64,000 nt of DNA, from the NCBI RefSeq assembly GCF_051846915.1, contig NZ_JBPYCR010000009.1, forward strand, positions 1 to 64,000, given 5' to 3'. Every line of letters begins with the position of its first letter. The first letter of the stretch is position 1. The position numbers and the translations under genes were made by a program. The notes below the pieces were generated by a model that worked only from the letters and a program-made list of their open reading frames with translations, did no database searches and had not been told where the DNA came from. Below are positions 35,784 through 44,532 of the stretch, in pieces. The DNA comes from JBPYCR01 sp051846915. GTDB taxonomy: Bacteria; Bacillota; Bacilli; Bacillales; Amphibacillaceae.

Positions 35784-35872
35784 AGCTACTTTCCTTCGCT
35801 GGTATTAACCAGATCAGGTTCAAAGGGACAAAGGATCATCTCCTTATCTCAGCGTTAGCACCCCTAGCAGTT
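35784..35872 (-). ncRNA. TPP riboswitch ahead of tenA
   Basis: Minus-strand thi box. It contains CTAGGGGTGC at the 5' side, GCTGAGA, CCTGATCTGGTTAATACCAG and the closing AGGAAAGTAGCTG, the well-known TPP aptamer segments. It lies between the thiW stop and tenA. No classical terminator with a T-run follows. Instead a CCTCCCCCCCTTG run downstream can pair partly with the tenA ribosome site CAAGGAGG, which suggests control of translation. Confidence 0.93.
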
Positions 35873-35877
35873 TCGTC

Positions 35878-36381
35878 TTATTTTGCTACATACATTTGCT
35901 GGTGTAAACCTTCTGTTTGCTTTATCCGGGCAACAATAAACAAGCCAATAAGCGATCCGGATATACTACTAACGAGAAATGGCGGTAAAAAGAACAAAGC
36001 GCCGAAAGAAGTTCCAATAAGCAGCTTTGCGAACGGTACGGAAAAGAGGGCCCCAATAATCCCGGTTCCAACTATTTCGCCAAAAGCAGCCCAACTTTTT
36101 CTGCCCATATTCTTATACAAATAACCTGCGAAAAAGGCACCGATCATACCACCGGGAAAAGCTAATAACGACCCAAGTCCGAGCATATTTCGGAGGAGTC
36201 CGATCATAAAAGCAATCAGAACAGCTGGACCTGGTCCCAGCATGACAGCAGCAATTACATTAACCGCATGCTGAACAGGATATGCTTTTGCAACGCCCGC
36301 GGGAAACCAGAGCATTTGTGAACCTAAAGTGCCAATTGCGATAAAAACAGCCATTGTTGTAAGTAATCGTGTACGATTCAA
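35878..36381 (-). CDS. thiW: ThiW, thiamine-precursor uptake protein
   Basis: Membrane protein of 167 residues with five or six predicted helices, of the ThiW family, thought to be the substrate-binding part of an ECF transporter for a thiamine precursor such as the thiazole alcohol. Recognisable segments: GTLGSQMLWFPAGVAKAYPVQHAVNV, MLGPGPAVLIAFMIGLLRN, LLAFPGGMIGAFFAGYLY and EIVGTGIIGA. The energising subunits are not in this window. It lies about 310 bp after its own TPP riboswitch and a terminator. Confidence 0.88.
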   Translation of the reverse strand: MNRTRLLTTMAVFIAIGTLGSQMLWFPAGVAKAYPVQHAVNVIAAVMLGPGPAVLIAFMIGLLRNMLGLGSLLAFPGGMIGAFFAGYLYKNMGRKSWAAFGEIVGTGIIGALFSVPFAKLLIGTSFGALFFLPPFLVSSISGSLIGLFIVARIKQTEGLHQQMYVAK

Positions 36382-36635
36382 ACGGTAATTTCACCTCTTC
36401 TCGGTAATTTCAAACAAATTCCAGTTCGTTGAAAATGAAAAAATTCGAGTAATTGGATCTGTACTCTCAAGGTGCTCTTTCAAGGTTAAGGAAAAGATGA
36501 TTGGTTATAGAAGAGGGCTCACTTGAGATCAGTTTGTGACAACTAGACATCTTTTTACATTTACGCAATCTATTGATATCACTTCTGAGCTTCAAGTCAT
36601 CAGCAGCTATTATTAATAATGGTCAAAAACATAAA
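36382..36635. other. Leader of thiW beyond the attenuator
   Basis: About 250 bp of AT-rich sequence between the riboswitch terminator and thiW. It contains two copies of the decamer CGGTAATTTC (around the thiW ribosome site and 25 bp upstream). I see no gene or strong hairpin. Confidence 0.4.
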
Positions 36636-36665
36636 AAGCCGGATCCGTAAATAAGGACCCAGCTT
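36636..36665 (-). terminator. Attenuator terminator of the thiW riboswitch
   Basis: 11-bp arms AAGCTGGGTCC and GGATCCGGCTT (two G-T pairs) around an eight-base loop, followed on the minus strand by TTTTTATG. It starts about 30 bases after the TPP aptamer, as expected for TPP-dependent termination. Confidence 0.8.
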
Positions 36666-36696
36666 GGAAGGAACGATCGTCGTATTGCATCGTAAT

Positions 36697-36791
36697 TACT
36701 ACTTCCCTCCGCTGGTATTAACCAGATCAGGTCCTTAGAGTCGAAAAGACACACTTTTCTCTCAGCCCATTAATAGGGCACCCCTAGTAGA
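36697..36791 (-). ncRNA. TPP riboswitch ahead of thiW
   Basis: Minus-strand TPP aptamer: CTACTAGGGGTGCCC, GGGCTGAGAG, a variable arm, GGACCTGATCTGGTTAATAC and CAGCGGAGGGAAGTAG. All conserved parts are present. It is followed by a clear intrinsic terminator, so it most likely controls transcription. Confidence 0.94.
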
Positions 36792-36976
36792 TTTCTATGG
36801 AATAATTTTGTTTGTATACTCACCATACCAAATACGCTGTCTTTTGTCATGCTTAATTTAGGAAAAAGAGTCTGGTAGATTTTTTTAGGAGATAATTTCA
36901 CCATTAATATAGTATCTATGACCGTTTTAAGATAACAACTCATGGAGGGAATTGTCGTATCTATATTCATTTTTTA

Positions 36977-37308
36977 AAAGATAAGAATGTATATAATTTT
37001 GTGCATAGCTGTCTAGCTTCGACGTACAGGAAGTTCTAGTGCAAATCTTTTCGGTGGGGCGAGCATTTATGCGCAGTCCCAGGCGGAGCCACAGGACGTG
37101 GCGTTCTAAGCCTGCTAGCCCAGAAACTAGGCGACTTCCTGCAGCGCCTTGCGATAAAGAAGACTTGCCGATTGGCTTAGACAGAGGCTTAGTCGCCCTT
37201 ATGCCCTTGGGTGAAAGTCATCATCGATTCGCAATGCTCATCGTGATTCCTTTATCTTAGTTGCTTCAGTCCAGTCGCTATGTTTCTAGGCAGGGCGCTT
37301 GCGCTTTT
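36977..37308 (+). repeat. Mosaic intergenic repeat, copy E (long form)
   Basis: Head AAAGATAAGAATGTATATAA, then GTGCATAGCTGTCTAGCTTCGACGTAC split as in F, the TTTTCGGTGGGGCGAGC module, CCCAGGCGGAGCCACAGG, then the long module AGAAACTAGGCGACTTCC to ATCATCGATTCGCAA shared with copy D, and the tail AGGGCGCTTGCGCTTTT. It lies just upstream of the PadR promoter. Confidence 0.85.
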
Positions 37309-37348
37309 CTTTATATCAGCATAGGCTTCATTTTTTTATGTTAATACA

Positions 37349-37377
37349 TTGCAATGCGATGTGCATCGTATTACAAT
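37349..37377 (+). promoter_or_regulatory. Promoter with overlapping PadR-type operator
   Basis: TTGCAA (37349-37354) and TACAAT (37372-37377) are 17 bp apart, a good sigma-A promoter 30 bp before the padR start. The whole promoter is a 28-bp palindrome with arms TTGCAATGCGATG and CATCGTATTACAA (11 of 13 paired) around TG. A regulator bound here would block the polymerase, so autoregulation by the PadR protein is likely. Confidence 0.7.
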
Positions 37378-37406
37378 AGTAGGAAATATGCGTTGGGGGT
37401 GTACCC

Positions 37407-37730
37407 GTGGACAAGGAAATGATGAAGGGAAGTATTGATCTTTTATTGCTCTCATTAATCGAACAACGTGATTTGTATGGTTATGAAATGACAAAAATTT
37501 TGAAAAAGATAAGTGATGATACGTATGAAATGAGTGAAGGGACTTTATACGCTTCATTAAAACGAATGGAACGGAAGCAATGGATTCAATCGTATTGGAA
37601 AGAACTCGATAAGGGCAGACGAAAATATTATTATATAACGGATGATGGAAAGCAAGAGCTCGTTAATAAACAAAAAAACTGGGAATGGATGAATACAATT
37701 GTCCGCAAAAGCTCTGAGGGTCTCGTATGA
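37407..37730 (+). CDS. PadR-family transcriptional regulator
   Basis: A 107-residue winged-helix repressor of the short PadR type: GSIDLLLLSLIEQRDLYGYEMTKIL, SEGTLYASLKRMERKQWIQSYWKE and GRRKYYYITDDGKQEL. The C-terminal helix used for dimerisation is short. It starts with GTG 37407 behind TTGGGGGTG. Its stop overlaps the start of the next gene (ATGA), a membrane partner often found with such regulators; the pair usually senses envelope or antimicrobial stress. Confidence 0.92.
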   Translation: MDKEMMKGSIDLLLLSLIEQRDLYGYEMTKILKKISDDTYEMSEGTLYASLKRMERKQWIQSYWKELDKGRRKYYYITDDGKQELVNKQKNWEWMNTIVRKSSEGLV

Positions 37731-38596
37731 GTGTGAAATTAGATGCTTTCGTCCAAGCGATCAGCGCACAAATCGATGGAACCAAAACGGAGAAAGCAGA
37801 AATACACGAGGAAATCCGTGATCACCTGGAGCTTTCCGTTGAACATTGGGTGCAGGAAGGGTACAACAGAAAAGAGGCAGAGCAGTTAGCAATTGACCAA
37901 TTTGGCGCGTCAAAAAAGATCGGCACAGAAATTCAAGAAGCGATGTTCCCTTATCGGAAATTATTATTGCTTGTGCTTGCAATCTCGTCGGTATGCTATT
38001 CCGTGCTTTTCTATGTCACTCAGCTGTTTGTGGAAGGTGACGCGCTCATTGTCTGGCTGGTCATTTCGATGGCATCGAGCTCCATACTTTTTTTATTCGC
38101 TTATCAGGCATTCCCTGCAATGGATCGTAAAAGGTGGTTGAACAGCACGCTTATCATTCATGTGTTCGTCTATCTTCTTGGTTTTTCAGGGGTACAGTCT
38201 AATCAATTTATTTCCGTAATATTTTCTTTTGTAGCTTTATTTATAGTTCTGCTCGGTATTGTACTCGTATACCGGACGACGATTGTTGATTTTTCGTATC
38301 AACAAAATGATAAAAAACAAGTCAAATATTTGCATGTTTATAATATAACAATAGGGATAGCTTTAACTGGGATTACGTTATTTTTTTTATGGGCATTTTT
38401 AGCCTTTTCCGAAGGTTGGTTGATCGGGTATATGTTTATTTTTATTCCACTTGTTTGTTGGATTGCAGCGTACATTGTTCAGATCCAATTAGGGAAAAGA
38501 AATAAAGTGAAAAGTGCCTATATTGTAGCAGCACTACCATTATTACTTGTCGTTAGTATTGTTATTATCTTTTATATTCCGCGATTTTCGTTTTAA
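37727..38596 (+). CDS. PadR-associated membrane protein (HAAS-type N-terminus)
   Basis: A 289-residue protein. Residues 1-75 are a soluble helical domain (IRDHLELSVEHWVQEGYNRKEAEQLAIDQFGAS) like the DUF1700/HAAS signalling domain. The rest has about seven hydrophobic helices, of which FLWAFLAFSEGWLIGYMFIF is typical. The domain layout, together with the adjacent PadR gene, is common in Firmicutes; proteins of this type are thought to act as sensors or anti-regulators, but this one has no known function. Its ATG overlaps the padR stop. Confidence 0.7.
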   Translation: MSVKLDAFVQAISAQIDGTKTEKAEIHEEIRDHLELSVEHWVQEGYNRKEAEQLAIDQFGASKKIGTEIQEAMFPYRKLLLLVLAISSVCYSVLFYVTQLFVEGDALIVWLVISMASSSILFLFAYQAFPAMDRKRWLNSTLIIHVFVYLLGFSGVQSNQFISVIFSFVALFIVLLGIVLVYRTTIVDFSYQQNDKKQVKYLHVYNITIGIALTGITLFFLWAFLAFSEGWLIGYMFIFIPLVCWIAAYIVQIQLGKRNKVKSAYIVAALPLLLVVSIVIIFYIPRFSF

Positions 38597-38609
38597 GGAG
38601 CCTGTATAT

Positions 38610-39641
38610 ATGAATAAAAAAGGACTCATTTTCATTTTATCTTCGGTAGGATTTATAACTGTTATATTAGCTGTCGTAGGCCTTGTTTTTAATAAATCCG
38701 AATATGAGAAGCAGCAAGGACTTACTGAAATATATGATGTTTCATCGGATAATACGATTGCCTATGTAGTTTTTGACGAAGGGAAGCCAGGAATTTATAT
38801 ACATGGAAAGGAAAACCCGGTTGTCGAACTGGATAATAAAAAAATGATTGGAGATCTTACTTTTTCTCCGGATGGCAGTACACTCGCTTATGTTGTAAGT
38901 GACAAGATCATAGAAGAGGAACAAAAATTGCAAAGTGTTGTTTATTTATTAGATATGGACACATTTGAGACAGAAGAATTGTTTAATGATCCTTCATTAC
39001 TGACGGAAATCACCTTTGATCCGAAGAACAAAGATAGCTTGTTTTATTTGCGGGCTGCAACATTTGAAAATTACTCACCAATTGCTCGCGCAAATCCCCA
39101 CAGTGTCGATGTTTTCAGTTATGATCTGAACAAAGAAAAACGTACAAGGTATACTACGAAAGACAGCTACTCCATGAATTCTTTAACTGTTTCAAGTTTC
39201 GAAAATGCCGTTTACGTCCAATTGCAAGACGACACGAACACAAAATCAGCGGAGGATATTTTTGCAGCAAAGCAGCGCATTTATAAGATCCCGCTTGATC
39301 AACCAGAAAACATGGTGACTCAAAGTAATAAAAATAGAAAAGTAGACATTTTTGATTTTGCTATTGTGCCAAACAAACCGGAAATGATTTTTCAATCAAT
39401 CAGTAATGCACAAGAAGGAGGTACTTACGAATACGAATTATATAATTACAATTGGGAAACAGAAGAAGAGAAACAGTTGACGAATTTAGGTGAGTATACG
39501 AGTCGTCCAGTTATCAGCCCAAAAGGGGAGGTCGTTTATTTCATCGTTGATAAACAGTTCGCTAAAAGCGAGTCTGACTATCGGTTGTACCGGATGGATA
39601 GAAACGGCGAGAATATTAAAGAAATAGAACTTGATTATTAA
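38610..39641 (+). CDS. Membrane-anchored beta-propeller-like protein
   Basis: A 343-residue protein: one N-terminal signal anchor (GLIFILSSVGFITVILAVVGLVF), then an extracytoplasmic domain with repeated strands like TolB/WD40 propellers. Repeats include YDVSSDNTIAYVVFDEGKPGIYIH, LTFSPDGSTLAYVV, ITFDPKNKDSLFYL and PVISPKGEVVYFIV. I chose the ATG at 38610, nine bases after AAGGAG; the frame is open 21 codons further but inside the preceding gene. It is the third gene of the PadR operon and may bind a ligand on the cell surface. Function unknown. Confidence 0.72.
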   Translation: MNKKGLIFILSSVGFITVILAVVGLVFNKSEYEKQQGLTEIYDVSSDNTIAYVVFDEGKPGIYIHGKENPVVELDNKKMIGDLTFSPDGSTLAYVVSDKIIEEEQKLQSVVYLLDMDTFETEELFNDPSLLTEITFDPKNKDSLFYLRAATFENYSPIARANPHSVDVFSYDLNKEKRTRYTTKDSYSMNSLTVSSFENAVYVQLQDDTNTKSAEDIFAAKQRIYKIPLDQPENMVTQSNKNRKVDIFDFAIVPNKPEMIFQSISNAQEGGTYEYELYNYNWETEEEKQLTNLGEYTSRPVISPKGEVVYFIVDKQFAKSESDYRLYRMDRNGENIKEIELDY

Positions 39642-39843
39642 TAGCTTTAAATAGATGGCAATTTCAATGATGAATAAACAATGATTCAGATTCAGGATGT
39701 TTTGTAAATAAAGTGGTCACAGGCGGATTTGGAGAGTATGTAAAGTTCACATCAAATTGTAAACAGCAATTTTAGATGTGCTTTTTTCTGAAATCATGTA
39801 AAATACAGACGAAACATCATGATTCTTTAGGAGGCTTTTACCA

Positions 39844-41028
39844 TTGGGAGAAATTAAACAATTAGATCGATCTGATTACGAGGAAATTTTTGCGCTACAA
39901 CAATTTGCTTTCCAATATGAATTATCCGAAGAAGCATTGGAAAAAAAGCAAGCGGAAACGGACAGACATACTATTTGGGGCTGGATCGTCGATGGTAAGC
40001 TTGCGGGAAAACTACATCTGATTCCACTTACTGCTTACATAAATGGCGTTGAGTATGCAATGGGTGGTGTTGCTTCCGTAGCAACTTGGCCTGAATACCG
40101 CAGGCAGGGGATAGCGAAGCATCTTTTGAGTAAAGCACTGCAACATATGAAGGAAAATGGACAAGTCGTTTCCTATTTACATCCTTTTTCCGTTGCATTT
40201 TATCGTAGGTACGGCTGGGAAATAGCGTTTGCCCAAAAACAATATACAATCCCAATTGCAAGCTTAAAAAGAAAATGGGAAGGATCCGGATATATTCGAA
40301 GTATGGACTCGAAATCAAATATAGATGTATTGCATTCGATTTACTCAACATATGCAAAGGAATTTAACGGCATGGTTGTACGTGATGAAAAGTGGTGGGA
40401 ACAACGAGTGCTTAAAAACGATTCCGATCATACGGCAGTTGCATATAATTTGGAAGGGGTCCCGCAAGGATACATTATTTTTCAAGTGAAGAATGACGTT
40501 TTTACGGTTAAAGAAATGGCATACACGTGCTTGAACGGGTGGAAATTGATGTATGAGTTTATAGCAAATCATGACTCGATGGCCGCTGAAGTGAATATTA
40601 CCGTACCTGAAGATGATAAGCTACCGTTGCTTGTTGATGAACCTACGTTTACACAAGAGGTAACCCCGTACTTTATGGTACGAATTGTAGATGTATTACC
40701 CTTTTTAAAACAATATCAATTTAATAATCTTCAACAACAGCTGGACACCGTTGTAAACCTTCATGTTGAAGACCGTTTTTTACCGGAGAATAGCGGAACA
40801 TATCAACTACAATGGGAACAGAATGAAACGAGAGTGGACTATGCTCGCGGTCAAACGGATGGGCCGGGGATCAATTGCAACATTGAAGTCTTGTCGGCGA
40901 TGTTAATGAACTACAAGCGGCCGACGGAATTTTTCGAAGCGGGATTGCTTGATGGCGATTTCGGGCAGGCCGAGCTTCTGGAAAAGCTCATTCCGGATAG
41001 ACAAACATATTTTACAGACTTTTTTTAA
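39844..41028 (+). CDS. Eis-like GNAT acetyltransferase
   Basis: A 394-residue protein of the Eis family. The N-terminal GNAT domain carries the acetyl-CoA loop VATWPEYRRQGIAKHLLS (about residues 79-96). A second GNAT-like domain follows, and the last 100 residues form an SCP2-like domain ending DFGQAELLEKLIP and PDRQTYFTDFF. The C-terminal carboxylate of Eis proteins is used as a base in catalysis. Relatives acetylate aminoglycosides, cationic peptides or other amines; the substrate here is unknown. It starts at TTG with AGGAGG nine bases ahead. A terminator lies about 190 bp downstream. Confidence 0.88.
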   Translation: MGEIKQLDRSDYEEIFALQQFAFQYELSEEALEKKQAETDRHTIWGWIVDGKLAGKLHLIPLTAYINGVEYAMGGVASVATWPEYRRQGIAKHLLSKALQHMKENGQVVSYLHPFSVAFYRRYGWEIAFAQKQYTIPIASLKRKWEGSGYIRSMDSKSNIDVLHSIYSTYAKEFNGMVVRDEKWWEQRVLKNDSDHTAVAYNLEGVPQGYIIFQVKNDVFTVKEMAYTCLNGWKLMYEFIANHDSMAAEVNITVPEDDKLPLLVDEPTFTQEVTPYFMVRIVDVLPFLKQYQFNNLQQQLDTVVNLHVEDRFLPENSGTYQLQWEQNETRVDYARGQTDGPGINCNIEVLSAMLMNYKRPTEFFEAGLLDGDFGQAELLEKLIPDRQTYFTDFF

Positions 41029-41215
41029 AAAACGATAAAGTGCAATATTACGATGAATGGAATAAGTTTTCACTATGCGCTTAACGGTTAAAGTAAAGAG
41101 TGTCATACGATTTGTTATCTACTAAAAGGAGATTTAGCCCACTAGTTATCGTTAATCTGTTCTCAATGCTTCTTACTTAAACTATAACGATCGCTTAGAA
41201 AACTTATAAAATATG

Positions 41216-41244
41216 AAACTGAATCCAAATGGGTTCAGTTTTTT
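41216..41244 (+). terminator. Terminator after the Eis-like gene
   Basis: Arms AAACTGAATCC and GGGTTCAGTTT (one G-T pair) with a four-base loop and a following TTT run. It lies about 190 bp after the stop. No gene was seen in 41029-41331 other than this hairpin. Confidence 0.75.
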
Positions 41245-41331
41245 AATGTGCGTATTTTTAGGTTTAATTCTTTGTAATAAAGTTAAAAGAAAAGGTAAGT
41301 ATCGAAAAATGGACAGAGGAGTTTTAGAAAT

Positions 41332-42915
41332 ATGGGTCATCCAGGGAAACAATCAAATAAACTAATTGATTATCGTATTTTTATACCAGCTATATTAATC
41401 ATCATTGCAATCAGTATTCCGTTTACGGTTAAGGAAGGACAATCTCTGCAATTTTTAAACGGCATTTTTAATTGGATTGTGGAACATTTTAAATGGGGCT
41501 ATATTTGGTATACGATCATTTTGGTCGGATTTGGCCTCTATTTTTCATTTTCCAAATATGGAAATGTTGTTTTGGGCGATCCGAGTGACAAGCCGCGTTT
41601 TAATTTGTTTGAATACGCATCAATTTTAATATCGATGGGGCTTGGATCCACTGTGATGCGAACAGGTATGCTCCAATGGGCATCTGTTGCAGAGTCGCCG
41701 CCAAATGGAGTTGAACCTTATTCGGTACAGGCACTTATGTGGGGAAATTCTTATAGTATGTTTATGTGGAGCCTACAAGTGTTTGCGATCTTTGTCATGG
41801 CTGCCCCTGCAATCGGCTATATTATTCATGTGCGCAAAAAGCCGCTCATGCGGATATCCGAAGCATGTAGAATCATTTTTGGAGACCGCTTTACAGACGG
41901 CCTTGGTGGTAAAGTTTTAGATGTTACTTTTCTCGTCAGTATTTTAGCAGGAGCTGGTGTTACATTAGGCCTTGGTGCACCAATTGTAACGTATAATATT
42001 GCAGAACTGATAGGTGTTGATGTTTCCTTTGGACTCACACTCATTGTGACTCTTATTTGGGTGGCATTATTCTCCATCAGTGCTTATCTAGGTATAGAAA
42101 AAGGAATTAAAAGGTTGAGCACGCTCAATATGTATTTGGCAGCTGCGTTCGCTATCTTCATTATGATTCTCGGTCCGGGTATCTTTATTTTGGACTACTT
42201 TACGAATACAGTTGGATTTTTGCTGTCTCATTATACAGATTTAGCATTTTATACTAACTCGCTAGATCTGAAGGGTAGTACTCATATTGAACGTCATCTA
42301 GTTTTTTGGTTTGCTTACAGTGCAACATGGGCGATGTTGCACAGCGTATTTGCAGCAAAAGTTTCCAAAGGGCGGACAATAAAAGAAATGATCCTGACCT
42401 ATTTACTTGCCCCGACTCTTATTTCATGGGTGGCAACAGGTGTTTTGGGAGGATTGGGAGTTCATCGATATTTAACTGGTCAATTAAATATGAACGAAAT
42501 CGTGGACGGCGATAAAATGTCCGCCATTCCTACAATCCTTCAGTCGTTACCACTACAGACTGTGGTTATTATTGTTTTCGTCATCATTGCGATGATTTTC
42601 TTGACGACAACGTTAGATTCCACCACCTATACAATCGCGTCATATACAGGTACAGAGAATATGAGTAAACGAGAGCCGTCTCGACTGCTTCGAATTATTG
42701 TAGCTGGTGTAATTACAGTGCTTGCACTCCTGCTCTTGCGAATTGGAGGGCTTGAACCGTTAGAAGTGCTTTCCGGAATAATGGGACTGCCAATTATTGT
42801 TATTCAATTTTTAACCATCTATGCAGCCAAAAAAATGATGGATGAAGATAAAGCATGGATCCATAATGTGCGAGGTGCACAAACTGCAGGTCATGAACAA
42901 AGCAAAAAGTCCTGA
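41332..42915 (+). CDS. BCCT-family transporter, divergent
   Basis: A 527-residue protein with about twelve helices of the betaine/carnitine/choline transporter family. Support: KEGQSLQFLNGIFNWIVEHF at the start, the substrate-side helix FWFAYSATWAMLHSVFAAKVSKGRTIKEMI, and FLTTTLDSTTYTIASYTGTENM. The usual helix-3 motif of betaine carriers (G-G-G-WG-EP type) is not present; the segment reads MGLGSTVMRTGMLQWASVAE, so substrate or ion coupling may differ. It starts with ATG after AGAGGAGTTTTAGAA. Transcribed alone, ending at a long hairpin terminator. Confidence 0.85.
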   Translation: MGHPGKQSNKLIDYRIFIPAILIIIAISIPFTVKEGQSLQFLNGIFNWIVEHFKWGYIWYTIILVGFGLYFSFSKYGNVVLGDPSDKPRFNLFEYASILISMGLGSTVMRTGMLQWASVAESPPNGVEPYSVQALMWGNSYSMFMWSLQVFAIFVMAAPAIGYIIHVRKKPLMRISEACRIIFGDRFTDGLGGKVLDVTFLVSILAGAGVTLGLGAPIVTYNIAELIGVDVSFGLTLIVTLIWVALFSISAYLGIEKGIKRLSTLNMYLAAAFAIFIMILGPGIFILDYFTNTVGFLLSHYTDLAFYTNSLDLKGSTHIERHLVFWFAYSATWAMLHSVFAAKVSKGRTIKEMILTYLLAPTLISWVATGVLGGLGVHRYLTGQLNMNEIVDGDKMSAIPTILQSLPLQTVVIIVFVIIAMIFLTTTLDSTTYTIASYTGTENMSKREPSRLLRIIVAGVITVLALLLLRIGGLEPLEVLSGIMGLPIIVIQFLTIYAAKKMMDEDKAWIHNVRGAQTAGHEQSKKS

Positions 42916-43017
42916 AAGCACAAGATTTACGATACCGCTGTCTGAATTAGAATTGATAGATATAACTAAGCATTCTATAAGGTTAGTATGAATTTGGAAT
43001 ACAATTTATTGACTAAA

Positions 43018-43090
43018 AAGGGTTGCACAACAAAATGAATAGTACAATATTAGTTTTTAAAGTGCTATGTTTTTTGTGCAATCTTTTTTA
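43018..43090 (+). terminator. Terminator of the BCCT transporter gene
   Basis: Arms AAGGGTTGCACAACAAAA and TTTTTTGTGCAATC, with a second small stem AGTAC/GTGCT in the loop, followed by TTTTTTATTG. It lies about 100 bp after the stop. Confidence 0.7.
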
Positions 43091-43100
43091 TTGTTAGGAA

Positions 43101-43115
43101 TCTAAACGGTTACAA
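43101..43115. promoter_or_regulatory. LacI-type operator, site 1 (variant)
   Basis: TCTAAACGGTTACAA, one change from sites 2 and 3, about 150 bp ahead of the rbsR promoter. Fits the RbsR or CcpA (cre) consensus TGTAAACGTTTACA approximately. Confidence 0.4.
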
Positions 43116-43257
43116 TTTTTTAACCTGAAAATTAAAGCATATCAATAAATCCTCGAATCATTTATAGTATTAAAGATAAGTATGAAAATACTTGTATTTA
43201 ATGAGAGATCAGATTGATTTTACCATCTAAAATAGATCTTTTATCCTAAAAAAAACG

Positions 43258-43286
43258 TTGCATATTTAATTTAATAGTGCTATATT
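43258..43286 (+). promoter_or_regulatory. Promoter of rbsR
   Basis: TTGCAT (43258-43263) and TATATT (43281-43286) with a 17-bp spacer, 77 bp ahead of the rbsR ATG. The LacI-type operator at 43331-43345 lies downstream of the start, where a bound protein could block elongation. Confidence 0.55.
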
Positions 43287-43330
43287 AATTTTAAAGGGAT
43301 ACGCTTTCATGTCATCCTTTTAATTATTTT

Positions 43331-43345
43331 TCTAAACGTTTACAT
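43331..43345. promoter_or_regulatory. LacI-type operator, site 2
   Basis: TCTAAACGTTTACAT, 17 bp before the rbsR ATG. The core AAACGTTT is palindromic. The same 15-mer is repeated exactly at site 3 ahead of rbsD. It matches both a ribose-repressor site and a catabolite (cre) site with one change. Confidence 0.65.
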
Positions 43346-43362
43346 TTAAAAGGTGACTGACT

Positions 43363-44391
43363 ATGAAAACAAATCGAGTTAAACCAACTATAGAAGATGT
43401 TGCAAAACGTGCCGGCGTATCTGTAGCGACCGTCTCTAGAGTAATTAACACGCAAGGAGGCGTACGCAAGGAGACGGAGAAGAAGATTGTACAGGCTATC
43501 AAAGAGCTTAACTATGTCCGCAGTGCAGTCGCACGCAGCATGGTGCGTAAAGAAACAAAAACAATTGCCGTAATTATACCAGATATTTGTAACCCTTTCT
43601 TTTCCGAAGTAGTTGCTGGGATTGAGAGGAAAGCGATTGCAAAGGATTACTTTACTACACTTAGTAATTCAAATGATTCAAGAATAGTTGAACGTAAAAT
43701 TGTTCAACACATACTGGAAAGAGGCGTAGATGGGGTTATTGTTACAACTGCCGATGAAAGCGGAGAACAACTCAAACCTTTGATTGACGCGAATATCCCT
43801 ATAGTCGCAGTAGATCGGGTCATAAAAAAATTTGACGTTGATACTGTGATTATTGGAAACCGGGAAGGTGCTTATGAAGCAGTCCAGCATTTAATTACAG
43901 AGGGCCATGAAAAGATTGCGATTATACGAGGGCCACAAGATACTACACCTGGTCTTGAAAGATATAAAGGGTATATGCAAGCGTTGGAAGAACACGGGTT
44001 GGAAACGAAAGAAGAGTGGATTGGCGATGGGGACTTTAAAGAATATAGCGGATTTGAATTGACGAAAAGGTTCGCTCAATTGAAAAACCCTCCAACAGCC
44101 ATTTTCTCCAGCAACAACTTAATGAGCATAGGCTCCCTTAAAGCGATGAAAGAATTAAATTGGATGTTGGGAGAAGAAGTTGCTTTTATCGGTTTTGATG
44201 ATATAGAAATTGCAACATTTACGAGTCCACAAATTACGACCGTTTCACGACCGATGAGGCATTTGGGCGAAGTTTCGTTTCAATTGCTTTACGACCGGAT
44301 GAAGGCGGGAAATGAATCATCCATGCAAAAAAGGCAATTTATTTTAACCCCCCATCTGAACATAAGAGAATCATGCAGGCGTATTCGCTAG
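43363..44391 (+). CDS. rbsR: Ribose operon repressor
   Basis: LacI-family regulator of 342 residues. N-terminal helix-turn-helix: TIEDVAKRAGVSVATVSRVIN (within residues 9-29); the hinge YVRSAVARSMVRKETKTIAVI; then a periplasmic-binding-like effector domain with NPFFSEVVAGIER, VDGVIVTTAD, ITEGHEKIAIIRGPQ and FIGFDDIEIATFTSPQITTVSRPM. The effector is probably ribose or ribose-5-phosphate, judging from the adjacent rbs genes. Identical operator 15-mers precede this gene and rbsD, so it likely represses both itself and the transport operon. A small terminator separates it from rbsD. Confidence 0.9.
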   Translation: MKTNRVKPTIEDVAKRAGVSVATVSRVINTQGGVRKETEKKIVQAIKELNYVRSAVARSMVRKETKTIAVIIPDICNPFFSEVVAGIERKAIAKDYFTTLSNSNDSRIVERKIVQHILERGVDGVIVTTADESGEQLKPLIDANIPIVAVDRVIKKFDVDTVIIGNREGAYEAVQHLITEGHEKIAIIRGPQDTTPGLERYKGYMQALEEHGLETKEEWIGDGDFKEYSGFELTKRFAQLKNPPTAIFSSNNLMSIGSLKAMKELNWMLGEEVAFIGFDDIEIATFTSPQITTVSRPMRHLGEVSFQLLYDRMKAGNESSMQKRQFILTPHLNIRESCRRIR

Positions 44392-44399
44392 AGAATAAA

Positions 44400-44433
44400 A
44401 AAGCATATAGGGTCTTAAGGAACCTTATGCTTT
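44400..44433 (+). terminator. Small terminator after rbsR
   Basis: Arms AAAGCATATAGG and CCTTATGCTTT with one bulged T and an eleven-base loop, only a short T tail. Probably a partial terminator between rbsR and rbsD. Confidence 0.5.
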
Positions 44434-44532
44434 AAAAGTTAGTCTGAAAACGAACATAAAATCCGATTCAATTAGATGTTTTTAGCCATATTAAGAATGA
44501 ATATATAGAAGGAATAAATCATTTAAATATTA

